DNA from: Marasmius tenuissimus
Taxonomy: Eukaryota > Basidiomycota > Agaricomycetes > Agaricales > Marasmiaceae
Length of the DNA stretch: 64,000 nucleotides
Direction: 5' to 3'
Assembly: GCA_029532415.1 (NCBI GenBank)
Contig: JAQOTA010000067.1
Location: 518,803-582,802, forward strand
Below, piece after piece: positions 38,501 through 47,379 of this stretch (the stretch's first letter is position 1; every line of letters starts with the position of its first letter). Made by a program: the position numbers and the translations under genes. The notes under the pieces are model-generated. The model was not told the DNA's origin. It ran no database searches and worked only from the letters and a program-made list of their open reading frames with translations.

Positions 38501-39784
38501 GGAGACAAAGCTACTTTTTCCGCTATCAGTGGAAACCAGATCAACCGCCCGAGCGACAGTGTCTTGGATCGAAAGGCTCGAGGCTTGGACTCATGGTATA
38601 CTAGAATCACGACCTCAGCGCGAGCAATCGTCATTTTGAAACTCATAAAGTTCGAAGTTCTACTGTTACTCGTACTAATAGGGATGATCTTCGCGACTTT
38701 TGCACGCCACTTTTCCTTCTCAATAACCAAGATTGATCCAGCTCCACCAAATCTGTTTCTTAAAGTTTGGAAAGGCTCCCCGACATGTCAAGATTGTAGG
38801 GTTATGAAGGCAGTCCGTCACTTTGATTCTCGAGTCGATACGGAACAAATATCGAAACATTGCAGATCAGCCAGTCTTTCCGTGGCTCCCCTTCTACCCT
38901 GGAAGCATATGTGATTCAACCTCCTCCAAGTAGCTGACTACCGAAGCCGACCTCCTAATTTACCCTGGCTCAAACCTCCCGTTGCTCCTGTGAGACGGTC
39001 GTCTCTGGTTTTCGCTCACTATGTCAGCCGTTTATCATGCAACAGAGTTTGGAGTACCGAAACCTTTAGTTCTCACCCTCTCATTGCCTCGTCGAACAAG
39101 ATAAAAGTAGACCGCCCAGAAGAGACAAATGAGGTCTGTTGAGTGCTATAAATTCGAGAAAAGGCAAATGTACACCTTCGAGACAGATGGTAAGGTGAGG
39201 CGGTGCCTAGTTTGTACTTGTCACAATAATAACACAAAACCTCTCGGGTTGATCGAAGTGTATAATAACAGGTAATTCCCGCGTAAATAACTGGCAAAGG
39301 AATACAAATATTCATCTGTGGTAGCGGCTCGTCTTTTTACTATTTCGACTGGACCCGGCGCACACCGTCATCCCAGCCTGTCTTTCTTGTCGATAGTCCA
39401 TTTAGCCAAAACTACTTCAAGACTTGGATCTAACTGAAGAGTAACTCAGGGATGACCTTCGTTAGGAGTACCCAAGGGAGTTGTTGAGTCATCAGTGACA
39501 GAATCAAATTCTGTTCGTCTTTCCCCCGTTACAGCCACTCTCGAATCTGCTCGGTATCTAGCTCACAACACAATGACGCCGGAGTCAACTCGTCAGCTAC
39601 AATCTCCCATGTTTAGCGCTTCGGCGGTTATATTGGATATCGTGGCTTTTGTAAGTGTTCGCTCGTTGCTCACTTTTACTCTGATCCTGGCCCGTCCGTG
39701 TCTGAGTTGATGCGGCGGCGCTCATATCAGCCGGGAGCAAGAGGATCTGGTTTTTGGTCCATATCAAGGAAATCTATTTCTGAC
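35528..39784. repeat. U intergenic block, copy U3
   Basis: This lies between copies E and F and is collinear with U1 over its whole length, and with U2 from about 35860. Long stretches near 36760-37260 are almost identical to 21380-21860 in U2, more so than to U1, which suggests that U2 and U3 separated more recently or were homogenised. A 'gcgggtatccgtac' motif, the 'ggcggagtc' motif and minus-strand gene remnants (37343-37651, 35681-35953) recur in the same order. Confidence 0.8.
38489..38914 (+). CDS. U3 open frame with a membrane segment
   Basis: This is the U3 counterpart of 23126-23518. It is open from RASGDKATFSAISGNQINRP through SARAIVILKLIKF and a hydrophobic run (LLLLVLIGMIFATFA) to SITKIDPAPPNLFLKVWKGS and a stop at 38912-38914. 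The ATG of U2 is ACA here, so the segment is either an internal exon in both copies or has lost its start. A minus-strand frame of 113 codons overlaps (38389-38730) but is not open in U2, so the + strand reading is preferred. Confidence 0.35.
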   Translation, partial: TRASGDKATFSAISGNQINRPSDSVLDRKARGLDSWYTRITTSARAIVILKLIKFEVLLLLVLIGMIFATFARHFSFSITKIDPAPPNLFLKVWKGSPTCQDCRVMKAVRHFDSRVDTEQISKHCRSASLSVAPLLPWKHM

Positions 39785-39966
39785 CGTCATGTGAACTCAA
39801 CGAGCCCGTCGTATTGGTGGACATAGCGAGGACTAATACAGCATTTAGGACACGAGGCTTGGTACCCAGCCTCACATATACGACTGATGTGCGAGCAACA
39901 TAACGACGTACTTCTTTCCCCTACCATCACAACCAACAATATCCTCAGCTCTTCGATTTCGGGAGG
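39785..39966 (+). promoter_or_regulatory. Conserved upstream region of copy F
   Basis: This is the same upstream block as in A, C and D, with 'gtattggtggacatagcgagg', 'cctcacatatacgactgatg' and a pyrimidine-rich run ('cttctttcccctaccatc') before the ATG. Regulatory role is inferred. Confidence 0.35.
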
Positions 39967-40110
39967 ATGGCGATGAATAATCTGTTCACTGATGCTAGAG
40001 ACGTCCAAATCGGTCAAAATGCCACCATACAAAGTGTGAGCGGTAACTTGACGATGAATACATATCAAAACAACCAGGGGGATACGGTCGAATTGGTACG
40101 TGAAGGTGTG

Positions 40111-40257
40111 AGACGAAGATGCCGGTGAGGAACGAAGCGGCATCGGATTCCAACCGAGCGAGGGAATGATGACTCAGCACATTCCCTCTCCTCGCGACTT
40201 CCACACAGTCGTCGCTCGCTGACAGTCCTCGGCCCTTTCCGTCAATAATTTTACGCC
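40111..40257 (+). repeat. Split direct repeat A1
   Basis: This begins 'agacgaagatgccggtgagg' and matches A2 (41861-42007) over about 147 bases with a few mismatches near its end. It forms the left terminus of the Ngaro-like element. Confidence 0.85.
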
Positions 40258-40314
40258 CTTTCTTATTTTATATACTTCCGCAGAGTCAACAACACCAACT
40301 GACACGTGGATTAA

Positions 40315-41587
40315 ATGCAGGAGGAAGATGGAAGCGAGGATTCAACCCAGCAAGCAACCAACTCGCGTCAGGCCGAAATTGAGAAGCTGCAGGAGAGAAT
40401 ACGGGAATTGGAAGCGGAAATTGCAAGTCCGCTAGGGGTTAGTGTCGATGAGATAGAGAGAGCCAGGGAAAGGGCTAGGGCATCGGCAGGTCCTTCGAAG
40501 AAGAAGAAGTTAGCGGCACCGGTGAATGGGTACAAAGCAAACCCCCTCCTAGCCCGTGAGTGCAGCATTCTGTCGTTTCTCCTTCCCCCCTTCATTTCCC
40601 ACTTCAACCCATCTGTACGGGGCTGGTCGCTTTCGGGCCGCCCTTTCGAAGTCTGCATCTGTCTGAGGCCAACTGGGCCGGATATCCACGACTGGTACTG
40701 AGGCAGTCTGGCCTATACACTGAACCGCGGCTGCTCGGTTACTGTCTGTGACACTGCTATCTGTCATCCTCATCCCTGTCTTCTGGTTGAGAGGGCTCAC
40801 TGGTTGTTCCACAGCTGTTTCCGAGCGAGTCAGCGAGGCAGTCCGGCTCAACAAGTATGTCCCGCTGTCGGTCATCATTGCACAGTCCAAGCACTTTTCG
40901 CTGCGCATGGAGGAGGATGAGATGATTATAACGCGGAATGGAGTCTGGAAGACCCGGTCGCTGGACCGCAGTGGTGAGATGAGCTTGCCTTTCCAAGAGC
41001 ACCAGAATGCTGCTCGGGCCCTCGTCAAAGTCACCAGGCAGCATCACGGAGACCTCAGAGCAGACTACCTGGAGTCCCACTTCAGCATTGTTTCTGGCCT
41101 GGCTCAGACCCATGGGCTCCGTATCGCATACAGTTACGATATTCAGCAGAGGGAGTTGGCGGCAGGTGACCCGCGCCATGATCTGTCCACCCTCGACACA
41201 CTGGCCCTCACCCTCATTGCGACAGCAGAAGTGAAGAACCATCAGCAGTTCGGGTCCTCCACACCAAAGCGTCGATACGATGACAATGACACTATTGATA
41301 TCCCTCCCTCTCCCACGAAGCGATCTCGGTCTCTGTGCTACCGGTGTGGGGGCTCGGCCCATGTTATGGTGGACTGTACGGCCTTGTCGACAAGAGCGGG
41401 AGTTCCGTGCTTCAAGCTCCAGCAGCGCAACGGGAGGAACACTCTCGTAGAAGAGTCGGGTCAGCAGCTGTGTTTCAGGTGGTCGCAGCACTCGGAGTGT
41501 CACTTTGGGGAAAACTGTACCAGCGTCCATACTTGTAGCATCTGCCATGTGGACGACCATGGAGCAGCCGATTGTGATGACCTGTAG
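40315..41587 (+). CDS. Gag-like zinc-finger protein of the Ngaro-like element
   Basis: There are two exons, 40315-40555 and 40815-41587. The 259-base intron has a GTGAGT donor and CACAG acceptor in phase 1, giving about 337 aa. The N-terminus is an acidic helical segment (QAEIEKLQERIRELEAEIAS, likely coiled coil) followed by a Lys-rich patch. The middle is a helical Gag-like domain with LSVIIAQSKHFSLRMEEDE and HQNAARALVKVTRQHHGDL. The C-terminus has three zinc-finger motifs: a CCHC knuckle (CYRCGGSAHVMVDC), a CCCH finger (C-x8-C-x5-C-x3-H, ending ENCTSVH), and C-x2-C-x5-H-x4-C (CSICHVDDHGAADC). Such finger triplets occur, from memory, in ORFs next to tyrosine recombinases in mushrooms. It probably binds element RNA or DNA. 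The frame is fully open, so it may still be made. Confidence 0.75.
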
Positions 41588-41760
41588 GTCTCTGGTCTCT
41601 GCTTCACCCCGACAGATGTCTGATACCCTTCACCCTACCATACTGGAACACATCCTAATGTCACCTTTCTTGGAAACACACTGACACAGTAAGGTCAGCC
41701 TCGTCACTCTGGTTGGGCTGGCGACGTGATCACGCCGCGGATCGTTCCTCAGCTTTGGGG

Positions 41761-41860
41761 AGGCGGCGTGATCCCTCTGCGTCCCGGTCGAGCTTCGCTC
41801 GTCCCAGCCCAACCTTAGCTTCTTCTGTCCCGGAATCCCCTCCCGAGATGAGGTTGGATG
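41761..41860 (+). repeat. Split direct repeat B1
   Basis: These 100 bases begin 'aggcggcgtgatccc' and end 'gaggttggatg'. They match B2 (42176-42275) with one visible mismatch (gctcgtccc/gctcgcccc). B1 runs directly into A2. Confidence 0.85.
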
Positions 41861-42007
41861 AGACGAAGATGCCGGTGAGGAACGAAGCGGCATCGGATTC
41901 CAACCGAGCGAGGGAATGATGACTCAGCACATTCCCTCTCCTCGCGACTTCCACACAGTCGTCGCTCGCTGACAGTCCTCGGCCCTTTCCGGCAATAATT
42001 TTGTGCC
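41861..42007 (+). repeat. Split direct repeat A2
   Basis: This is the second copy of A1, 1750 bases downstream and directly joined to B1. The B1-A2 junction is the piece expected to rebuild the element ends during replication through a circular form. Confidence 0.85.
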
Positions 42008-42175
42008 CACCAGCCCCCCCTTCTGGTCAATCTGCACATAGAATGTCCATACCTCGCTCGAATTGATGGTTTTCATGAAATCAGACAGTATGATAGACTA
42101 GCCCATATGCCTTGAGTGTCACATAGTGGAGAGCATTGGGCAGGAGAAGCACAAAGCAGAGGATCCCACCCGCCC

Positions 42176-42275
42176 AGGCGGCGTGATCCCTCTGCGTCCC
42201 GGTCGAGCTTCGCTCGCCCCAGCCCAACCTTAGCTTCTTCTGTCCCGGAATCCCCTCCCGAGATGAGGTTGGATG
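42176..42275 (+). repeat. Split direct repeat B2
   Basis: This is the second copy of B1 and forms the right terminus of the element. A 168-base unique spacer separates it from A2. Confidence 0.85.
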
Positions 42276-44422
42276 CACTAGACAGCACTATTCTGACTTA
42301 GGAACAGTACGGAAATACATTTAGAAAGATACTCATGGGCGACATCATCGTGCGGAAGGATGTATTGTCACAGGTTCTAGAAGTGATTGTTCATCCTTAG
42401 GAGCGAGAATTGGAATGTGGGGTATTACAACAGCAGTCTACAATGATGAGAGTTAGGAAAACTACGCAACATGTCGAAGTAATGGGACTTGCGGGAAAGT
42501 TTACAAGCATAACAGTTGAGGCATTGGACGGGACTCATGAAGGCCTTGAAATAGTAAGCCCACTTCACAAGAGTTTGGCTTGGTATTATGTGAGCAATTG
42601 CAGATATCAGAGTGTGTGTGTAGAGAGCTGGCATCTCGGTGGTATGTCCAGATACACGTACACGGAGCGGTTGTCTAACCTAATTACAGGTCACCACTAT
42701 TCCCCCAGCTGGTTGGAATAGGCCAATCCAAATGGCCGACATGGATTGTGCATGATGGTAAGAGTTTTTTGTCGGTGGTTTTATCTACAGACACTGACAA
42801 ACACATTACAGAACTGGCAAATGGGGAAGAGTTTGCCAATAAAATGTGGGCTGAAGGGAGCCAAGTTGTGTGGCACTACCTTTGGTATACACAGGTATGT
42901 CCAGCGTTTTGGCATCCCACGTCAGCTGATGATGTTTTTAGAGCACCTCGTTTCATGCTTTACGTGCAGACAAGACTCTGACCATGCCTGTGGGTGGTTT
43001 ATTTATGGAATTTACCCCTCTGATAGATGAACGACAGGTTTTGGCCAAGCCGGGTTTCTGGAATTTCAACCTCAAAACCCACACTTGGCAGTATGACATC
43101 CCATCCATCTCCCTCTCCCAACCAAACACCGACCTCTCTCTTGCACCATTCTACTATCCACCAACCCCGCTTCGCCAAGAAACACCTCCCCGACTCGACC
43201 CCACTGAGATCGTCGCCTGCGTCGAGAACCAACTCGGCGACTTTTTGCATTTGATTGCGTCATTGGGGGAGACAAGGCACGTCGAAGATCTCTCAGATTT
43301 CACACGTCATGGTCTTCTGACCTTTGGGGCTGTTGTCGACCGAAACCAACCCGAAATTGTCGCCCACCTCCCCTCCACTCCCTCGCCTCAATGGCGTTTT
43401 GACAACTTTAGCACCGGCGTTGAAGCCACCTACTCCACTTCCGGTACGCCCACCTGCCCAGCCCATCTTCTGTGTGCTGACTTGTGTAGTACCATCTCGT
43501 GTGGATTTCTGCTCTGACCAGCCGGCGGTGAATGTGGACCTCCACTTCTCCTGGCGCTTGCCAGATGTATTTTGGCAAAACACTGCCTACCTCGCTCAAT
43601 CTATTCCTTTTGCCTTCGGGTGTCATGATCCCCGGAATAACCTGGGCAAGTGCACCTCCATTTCTCGCCAATTCCCCACTGATCTTTATTTCCCTCAGTA
43701 TTCATTACTGACGTTGGATTTTCTCTTGTCGGCACAATCCCCAATAACTCCACATCCCCGACCCCCATTCATCTTTTTATCCCTACGATGCTTATGGAGC
43801 ATAGAAACGGGATGTTTTCTATACATTATCCCCTTCCCGCCTCTCTGTTCTACTGGTCCTTTGACCCGTACGGAAAACATGCGATATCCGAGGAGGATTG
43901 GGAGACGTACGGGATTCCCAGGCTTAGGGTTCTGTCCTGGATCGGCTCATCATGGCACCATCAAGCATACTGGGTAGTAAGCGAGCACTTACAAGTAAGA
44001 AACCATGGCTTAGATGGTAGAATCTATGCATGGGAACGTGGGTATCCCGCATTAGTACCAGGTGAGTTGCAATTCCTGTTTATGTATCGGAGTCCCCGGG
44101 TCGTCGGCTCATTTCTGAGGCCTCAGGTGATCCTTTCAAAGCTGCAGCCTGTAACTCAAACGAGTCAAGTATAGATAAAAATTTGAACCACGTATTCTCA
44201 TCAGGTAAGTGGCAGCTAGTATCGGAGAACCATTTATTCATTGCCCTCTGTCGTCTTCAAAGATATTGACACTCGCCCTCGGATACGACCCAAAACAAAT
44301 CCCCGAATAATCAGGTACATTCGGACCATCAAGACCACTAGAAAGTCATCCCGGGCGCTCATACGATCGACTGGGAAGTCCAAGCCTGGTCTTTCAGCTT
44401 CGGCTAACCTAGTGATGTTATC

Positions 44423-44964
44423 CAGTCCGGTTCCAGTCCGGTTCAGTCCCGTACCAACTCCAATTTCCATCCCACTTCCGGTTCCAGTCCCAGCTCCGAA
44501 CCGGTTTCAGGTCAGAACTGGTTCAAGACCGAACCGGACTGGGACTGGATGCGGTCCCCTTGAGACGCATGGAAAGGCGAATAAAAAAAGGAATATATTC
44601 AAATCGTCAAGTCCAAACTGTCTTCGAGCTCATCTACCGATAAGTCTACCTTATGTACAGTGTCGCCTTCCCAGTTTTGGTCATCTACGAGTCGCTGCCG
44701 TGCTGCCATAAGCCCTCTACGCTGCTCTGTAGTCATCCCTCGGACTCGAGCCTTGCGATACATACTCTTCAGAAACTGTAATACCTCCAACTGTGCCGCG
44801 GAGAGGCGATTGCGCTTCTTGGTGTTGGTATCGCTAGCAGAACTCCATACACGTTCAACAGGGGTTGCAGAGCCCTGTATGGCAAGGTAGTCGCGTGCCA
44901 TGAGAGCGACAGGAGCAAAGTCCTGCTCGTGTCGCCTCCACCAATCCAGCGAGTCGGGTCCACC
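44423..44964 (-). mobile_element. hAT transposon, 3' part, interrupted by the gypsy element
   Basis: The left end is placed at 'cagtccggttccagtccgg' (44423), where homology to the array gene tail stops. Subterminal repeats of a 'ccggttccagtcc' type appear in both orientations between 44423 and 44560 (for example 'aaccggactgggactgg' near 44534), as is common in hAT ends. The 8 bases before it (atgttatc) are the candidate target duplication. The transposase gene runs on the minus strand and is cut at 44964 by the LTR of the Ty3/gypsy element. The other end is outside the window. Confidence 0.65.
44599..44964 (-). CDS. hAT transposase C-terminal dimerisation domain, partial
   Basis: The open reading runs into the gypsy LTR at its 5' side, leaving 121 codons. 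It contains the hAT family C-terminal signature: a DSLDWWRRHE start, then MARDYLAIQGSATPVERVWS with SSASDTNTKKRNRL, and an L-rich helix (AAQLEVLQFLKSMYRKA). In the family this domain lets transposase monomers pair. The N-terminal BED finger and catalytic part should lie beyond the right edge of the window, after the nested elements. A TGA stop is at 44599-44601. The element is inactive as interrupted. Confidence 0.85.
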   Translation of the reverse strand, partial: GGPDSLDWWRRHEQDFAPVALMARDYLAIQGSATPVERVWSSASDTNTKKRNRLSAAQLEVLQFLKSMYRKARVRGMTTEQRRGLMAARQRLVDDQNWEGDTVHKVDLSVDELEDSLDLTI

Positions 44965-45175
44965 TGTAATGGTGATACGGGCTTGTTACTGCCCAGGCCT
45001 CAATCACGCGCGTGAACACGACAAGGTATTTATAACCAAGGTATGTTACTGTACGAGTGAAAGAAGAGGCTGGCGTCGAACTACTTCGACGCCAGTTTAA
45101 ATACCAGTCAATACAAATATTAGTAAATAAGTTCAGGCCGGCTTCGGCATGGTGATAACTACATGGGGCGTTACA
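44965..45175 (-). repeat. Ty3/gypsy 3' LTR
   Basis: This is 211 bp, from TGTAACGCCCC to CACCATTACA on the minus strand. The start is set by the polypurine tract next to it and by the perfect TGTAA/TTACA terminal match. It includes a TATA-like 'ttataaata' and the hairpin listed separately. Confidence 0.88.
45071..45096. other. Perfect hairpin in the gypsy LTR
   Basis: An 11-base stem (ctggcgtcgaa / ttcgacgccag) encloses a 4-base loop. The same hairpin is at 54747-54772 in the other LTR. It could act in the transcript as a 3' end or packaging signal. That role is inferred. Confidence 0.8.
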
Positions 45176-45184
45176 CCCTCCCCC
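45176..45184 (-). other. Polypurine tract of the gypsy element
   Basis: The minus strand reads GGGGGAGGG directly before the 3' LTR start (TGTAACG), the expected plus-strand primer position. Confidence 0.8.
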
Positions 45185-45303
45185 GTCAGATTGAACCTAT
45201 AGGTGAAATCGAAAGAATAGGAATATGATTGATTAGACCACGCCGCATGGAGAGGTCAATAATTTGATAGAGTCCCTGCCGCATGGAAGGGATTGAATTG
45301 AGA

Positions 45304-47202
45304 TTAAACTTGTTGATCGGATGTAGACTGGGGAACGTAAACAGCAACGATAGCAACATCCGGGGTAGTAATAGGTTGAATAACGGTTTGGGTAGGAATG
45401 ACTGGAGGTTCGGTGAGATTGTGCACGTTGGTGTTGGGGCACGATGCACGAATCTCGATACTGTCGTCAGGGAAATACAGGCACTCGTTGAAGCCTGCAG
45501 GGATACCCTGGACCTCAAGTTGAGGCATTAAACGATTGAGTAGGCTGATGACTTCGAGCCGAGAGTCGACATCACGGAAGTCAACTGTCTGCAACCAGCG
45601 GAGCGCCCAAAGAGCGCTGTCCTCGATTTCCGCTACTGATACGCACTCGGAGCGTAGGAACTCCGCAAGATCGGGTAGAGTGAGGTTGGTTGGGTCGCCT
45701 TCAAAGGAAGTCTCCTTCAATGGCGCAGGGTAATAGATGGGTGATTGGGTAAGATAGGCTTTGTAGTAGCCCGGGGTGAGAATCAACTCAACAAATAAGA
45801 TCTGGTAGCGGTGCCGGAGTACCGGTGATGCTCCCTTGCGATTTGATGGGCTACGACAGTAAAAGAATCGAAAGCCGCGAGCTGAACGAGTGGAAATGGA
45901 ATAGTCGGGGTAGACGATGAGTCCAGGGCGAGTTCCGTCTCGAGCAGCGATATTGGATAGCCATATGAAATAGCGGTGCAATGGTTCCTTCTTAGAAGGT
46001 TGGAGGATCTTGGATCCTTGAGTGGACAATGAATCTGAGGTATCAGGTGTGATATCCATCGGGACCAATTCGGTCGTGATTGGAGTTGAACCCACTACGG
46101 CGCCTAACTGGGGTAGATTGGCGCCAAGGGGAGCAGCATTGATAGCCGCTGAGCTGGACTGACCAACGGCGATAGGTATGGATGGGGAGTTGATGGCTTG
46201 TGATGTGGATGACGATCCGATGCCACCACGACCACCAAATATAGCGGGACGGAAATGAACCTGGAGAAGATAATTCTCCACCTCGGACCTGTCCTTCTTG
46301 GGCTTTCCCTGAACGCCACGCACAGCCTCCTTCAAGAAGCTGAAGCAGCGACGTTGAACCTTCTCGGTCTTGTCAGACTTTAGCACGAGAATGCATTTGT
46401 CAATGTCGTTGACCGTTGCTACCGAGAACTTCGGATAGAAAGGTCTCCCGGAGACACTACGTTTGGGAATGGGGATGCCTTTCTCCCAGTTGGCCTGTGC
46501 GACTGAGTAGTCTTCGCCAGCACGGTACGTGCCGTCGTCCCAAGGAGGAGTAGAGTACGCATTGGAGATGGTGAGGTCAATAGTGGTGGGATTGGAAGAT
46601 GGAGTCCCGTCGTTATCAACCACCATAGAGTCGGGATTGGGTGAGGAAGAGGTAGTCGAGTGGGATAAGTCCTGAATACGACGTTTCTTGCCCTTTCTTT
46701 CGGAGCTGAGGTTGCGAAGTGGAGTGAGTTCAGTTTGGGCCAATACTAACTCCTCTTGAACCCCAGCCAATTTGGTGAGTGATGCCTCGAGTTCAACCTT
46801 GACCTTCTCGTAGTCGGCCTCGATGTCATCGCAACGTCTATTGACACTTTTCCAGCGTCCCGTGAGAACCTGGTTCTCGTGTTCGATCTGAGCAAATCTG
46901 GCTTGCTGTGTGTTGATGGTGCCTTGCAACCCGGAATTTCTGACGATAGCATCGTTCCGGGCAATACAAGCCGCCTTGAATTGCGCCCTTTCACTGACAG
47001 ATGCATTGCCGCAATGAAGCAAAAATGCCTCGCAGTTGTCGCATCCAGCATCGTGAGCAACCTGATAGAAAAACTCGTCAAAACTCCATTTTGGAGATGA
47101 GGGAGACTTCTCGTTGTTTGGGTTGTCCCCTCCCCCTAAGAAAGGCGCCTCCTGAGGCGTGAATCGTTGAGAAGAAGAGCCAGAATGAGCAGTAGTGAAC
47201 AT
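45304..47202 (-). CDS. Third ORF of the gypsy element, unknown, 632 aa
   Basis: This frame has the same orientation as gag and pol. It begins 177 bases after the pol stop and ends 128 bases before the 3' LTR, the position of env in retroviruses. No signal peptide, membrane segment or envelope feature is seen. Residues 38-80 hold a Cys-containing motif (C54, C57, C64, C79; DAGCDNCEAFLLHCG). Residues about 100-165 look like a coiled coil, followed by a basic patch KGKKRR (170-175) that could be a nuclear signal. The middle is Ser/Thr/Pro-rich, and the C-terminal half holds a compact region (HRYFIWLSNIAARDGTRPGL, then GFRFFYCRSPSNRKGASPV). The frame is intact. From memory, extra coiled-coil ORFs occur in some basidiomycete gypsy elements. 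Function is unknown, with nucleoprotein or structural roles possible. Confidence 0.8.
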   Translation of the reverse strand: MFTTAHSGSSSQRFTPQEAPFLGGGDNPNNEKSPSSPKWSFDEFFYQVAHDAGCDNCEAFLLHCGNASVSERAQFKAACIARNDAIVRNSGLQGTINTQQARFAQIEHENQVLTGRWKSVNRRCDDIEADYEKVKVELEASLTKLAGVQEELVLAQTELTPLRNLSSERKGKKRRIQDLSHSTTSSSPNPDSMVVDNDGTPSSNPTTIDLTISNAYSTPPWDDGTYRAGEDYSVAQANWEKGIPIPKRSVSGRPFYPKFSVATVNDIDKCILVLKSDKTEKVQRRCFSFLKEAVRGVQGKPKKDRSEVENYLLQVHFRPAIFGGRGGIGSSSTSQAINSPSIPIAVGQSSSAAINAAPLGANLPQLGAVVGSTPITTELVPMDITPDTSDSLSTQGSKILQPSKKEPLHRYFIWLSNIAARDGTRPGLIVYPDYSISTRSARGFRFFYCRSPSNRKGASPVLRHRYQILFVELILTPGYYKAYLTQSPIYYPAPLKETSFEGDPTNLTLPDLAEFLRSECVSVAEIEDSALWALRWLQTVDFRDVDSRLEVISLLNRLMPQLEVQGIPAGFNECLYFPDDSIEIRASCPNTNVHNLTEPPVIPTQTVIQPITTPDVAIVAVYVPQSTSDQQV

Positions 47203-47379
47203 AGCGTAGGTGGACTCGAGTAGTTGTTTGAGTCCACCACCCGATCCTGCTCTTTTTTATTATGAGTGCTTCTTCTGTCGAATTGTATCCGACGATTCTC
47301 GCAGTATATTGTACTCCGATAAACGTCGTACTTTGGCTGAGAAATTAAGCCGAGGTGATAGACTCCGAAGTTTTCAGAG

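Larger units (their letters stand above)
40111..42275 (+). mobile_element. Ngaro/DIRS-like element, gag-only, split direct repeats
   Basis: The 2165 bp insert has the order A1 (40111-40257), ORF (40315-41587), B1 (41761-41860), A2 (41861-42007), spacer, B2 (42176-42275). A1/A2 and B1/B2 are near-identical direct repeats. This split direct repeat layout (A1-ORFs-B1-A2-B2) is the hallmark of the Ngaro/PAT branch of tyrosine-recombinase retrotransposons. No target duplication is seen at the ends ('gaaggtgtg' and 'cactagacag'), as expected for recombinase insertion. Aligning intron 1 of copy C confirms the borders: host intron sequence ('attctgact') resumes just after B2. Reverse transcriptase, RNase H and recombinase are missing, so it is either a deleted copy or a non-autonomous element. 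Confidence 0.75.
39967..44422 (+). pseudogene. Array gene copy F, split by two transposons
   Basis: Exon 1 (39967-40095, TDARDVQIGQNATIQSVSGN) ends at a GTACGT donor. A 2.17 kb Ngaro-like element occupies intron 1, and exon 2 resumes at 42308 (FRKILMGDIIVRKDV). A TAG at 42398-42400 closes exon 2 early, where C and D have coding codons. The rest is well kept: LVGIGQSKWPTWIVHDG, VVWHYLWYTQ, GFWNFNLKTHTWQYDIPS, the GC-AG intron at 43646-43698 with a perfect GCAAGT donor, and YWSFDPYGKHAISEEDW. The last exon (NPRIIRYIRTIKTTRKSS) runs to about 44422, where a hAT transposon is inserted. Confidence 0.8.

Noticed and set aside
40748..40814. Apparent start of the 279-codon + frame at 40748
   Set aside because: It is a GTG inside the 259-base intron. 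The true 5' part is the upstream exon 40315-40555.
40757..41560. 267-codon minus-strand open frame
   Set aside because: It is the antisense shadow of exon 2 of the zinc-finger gag-like gene, whose + strand reading has three matched zinc-finger motifs and a phase-correct intron.
44965..45163. Gypsy LTR of 199 bases ending at TGTAGTT
   Set aside because: Placing the start 12 bases earlier (TGTAACG) gives a perfect TGTAA/TTACA terminal match and puts the LTR directly next to the polypurine tract, so 211 bases is preferred.
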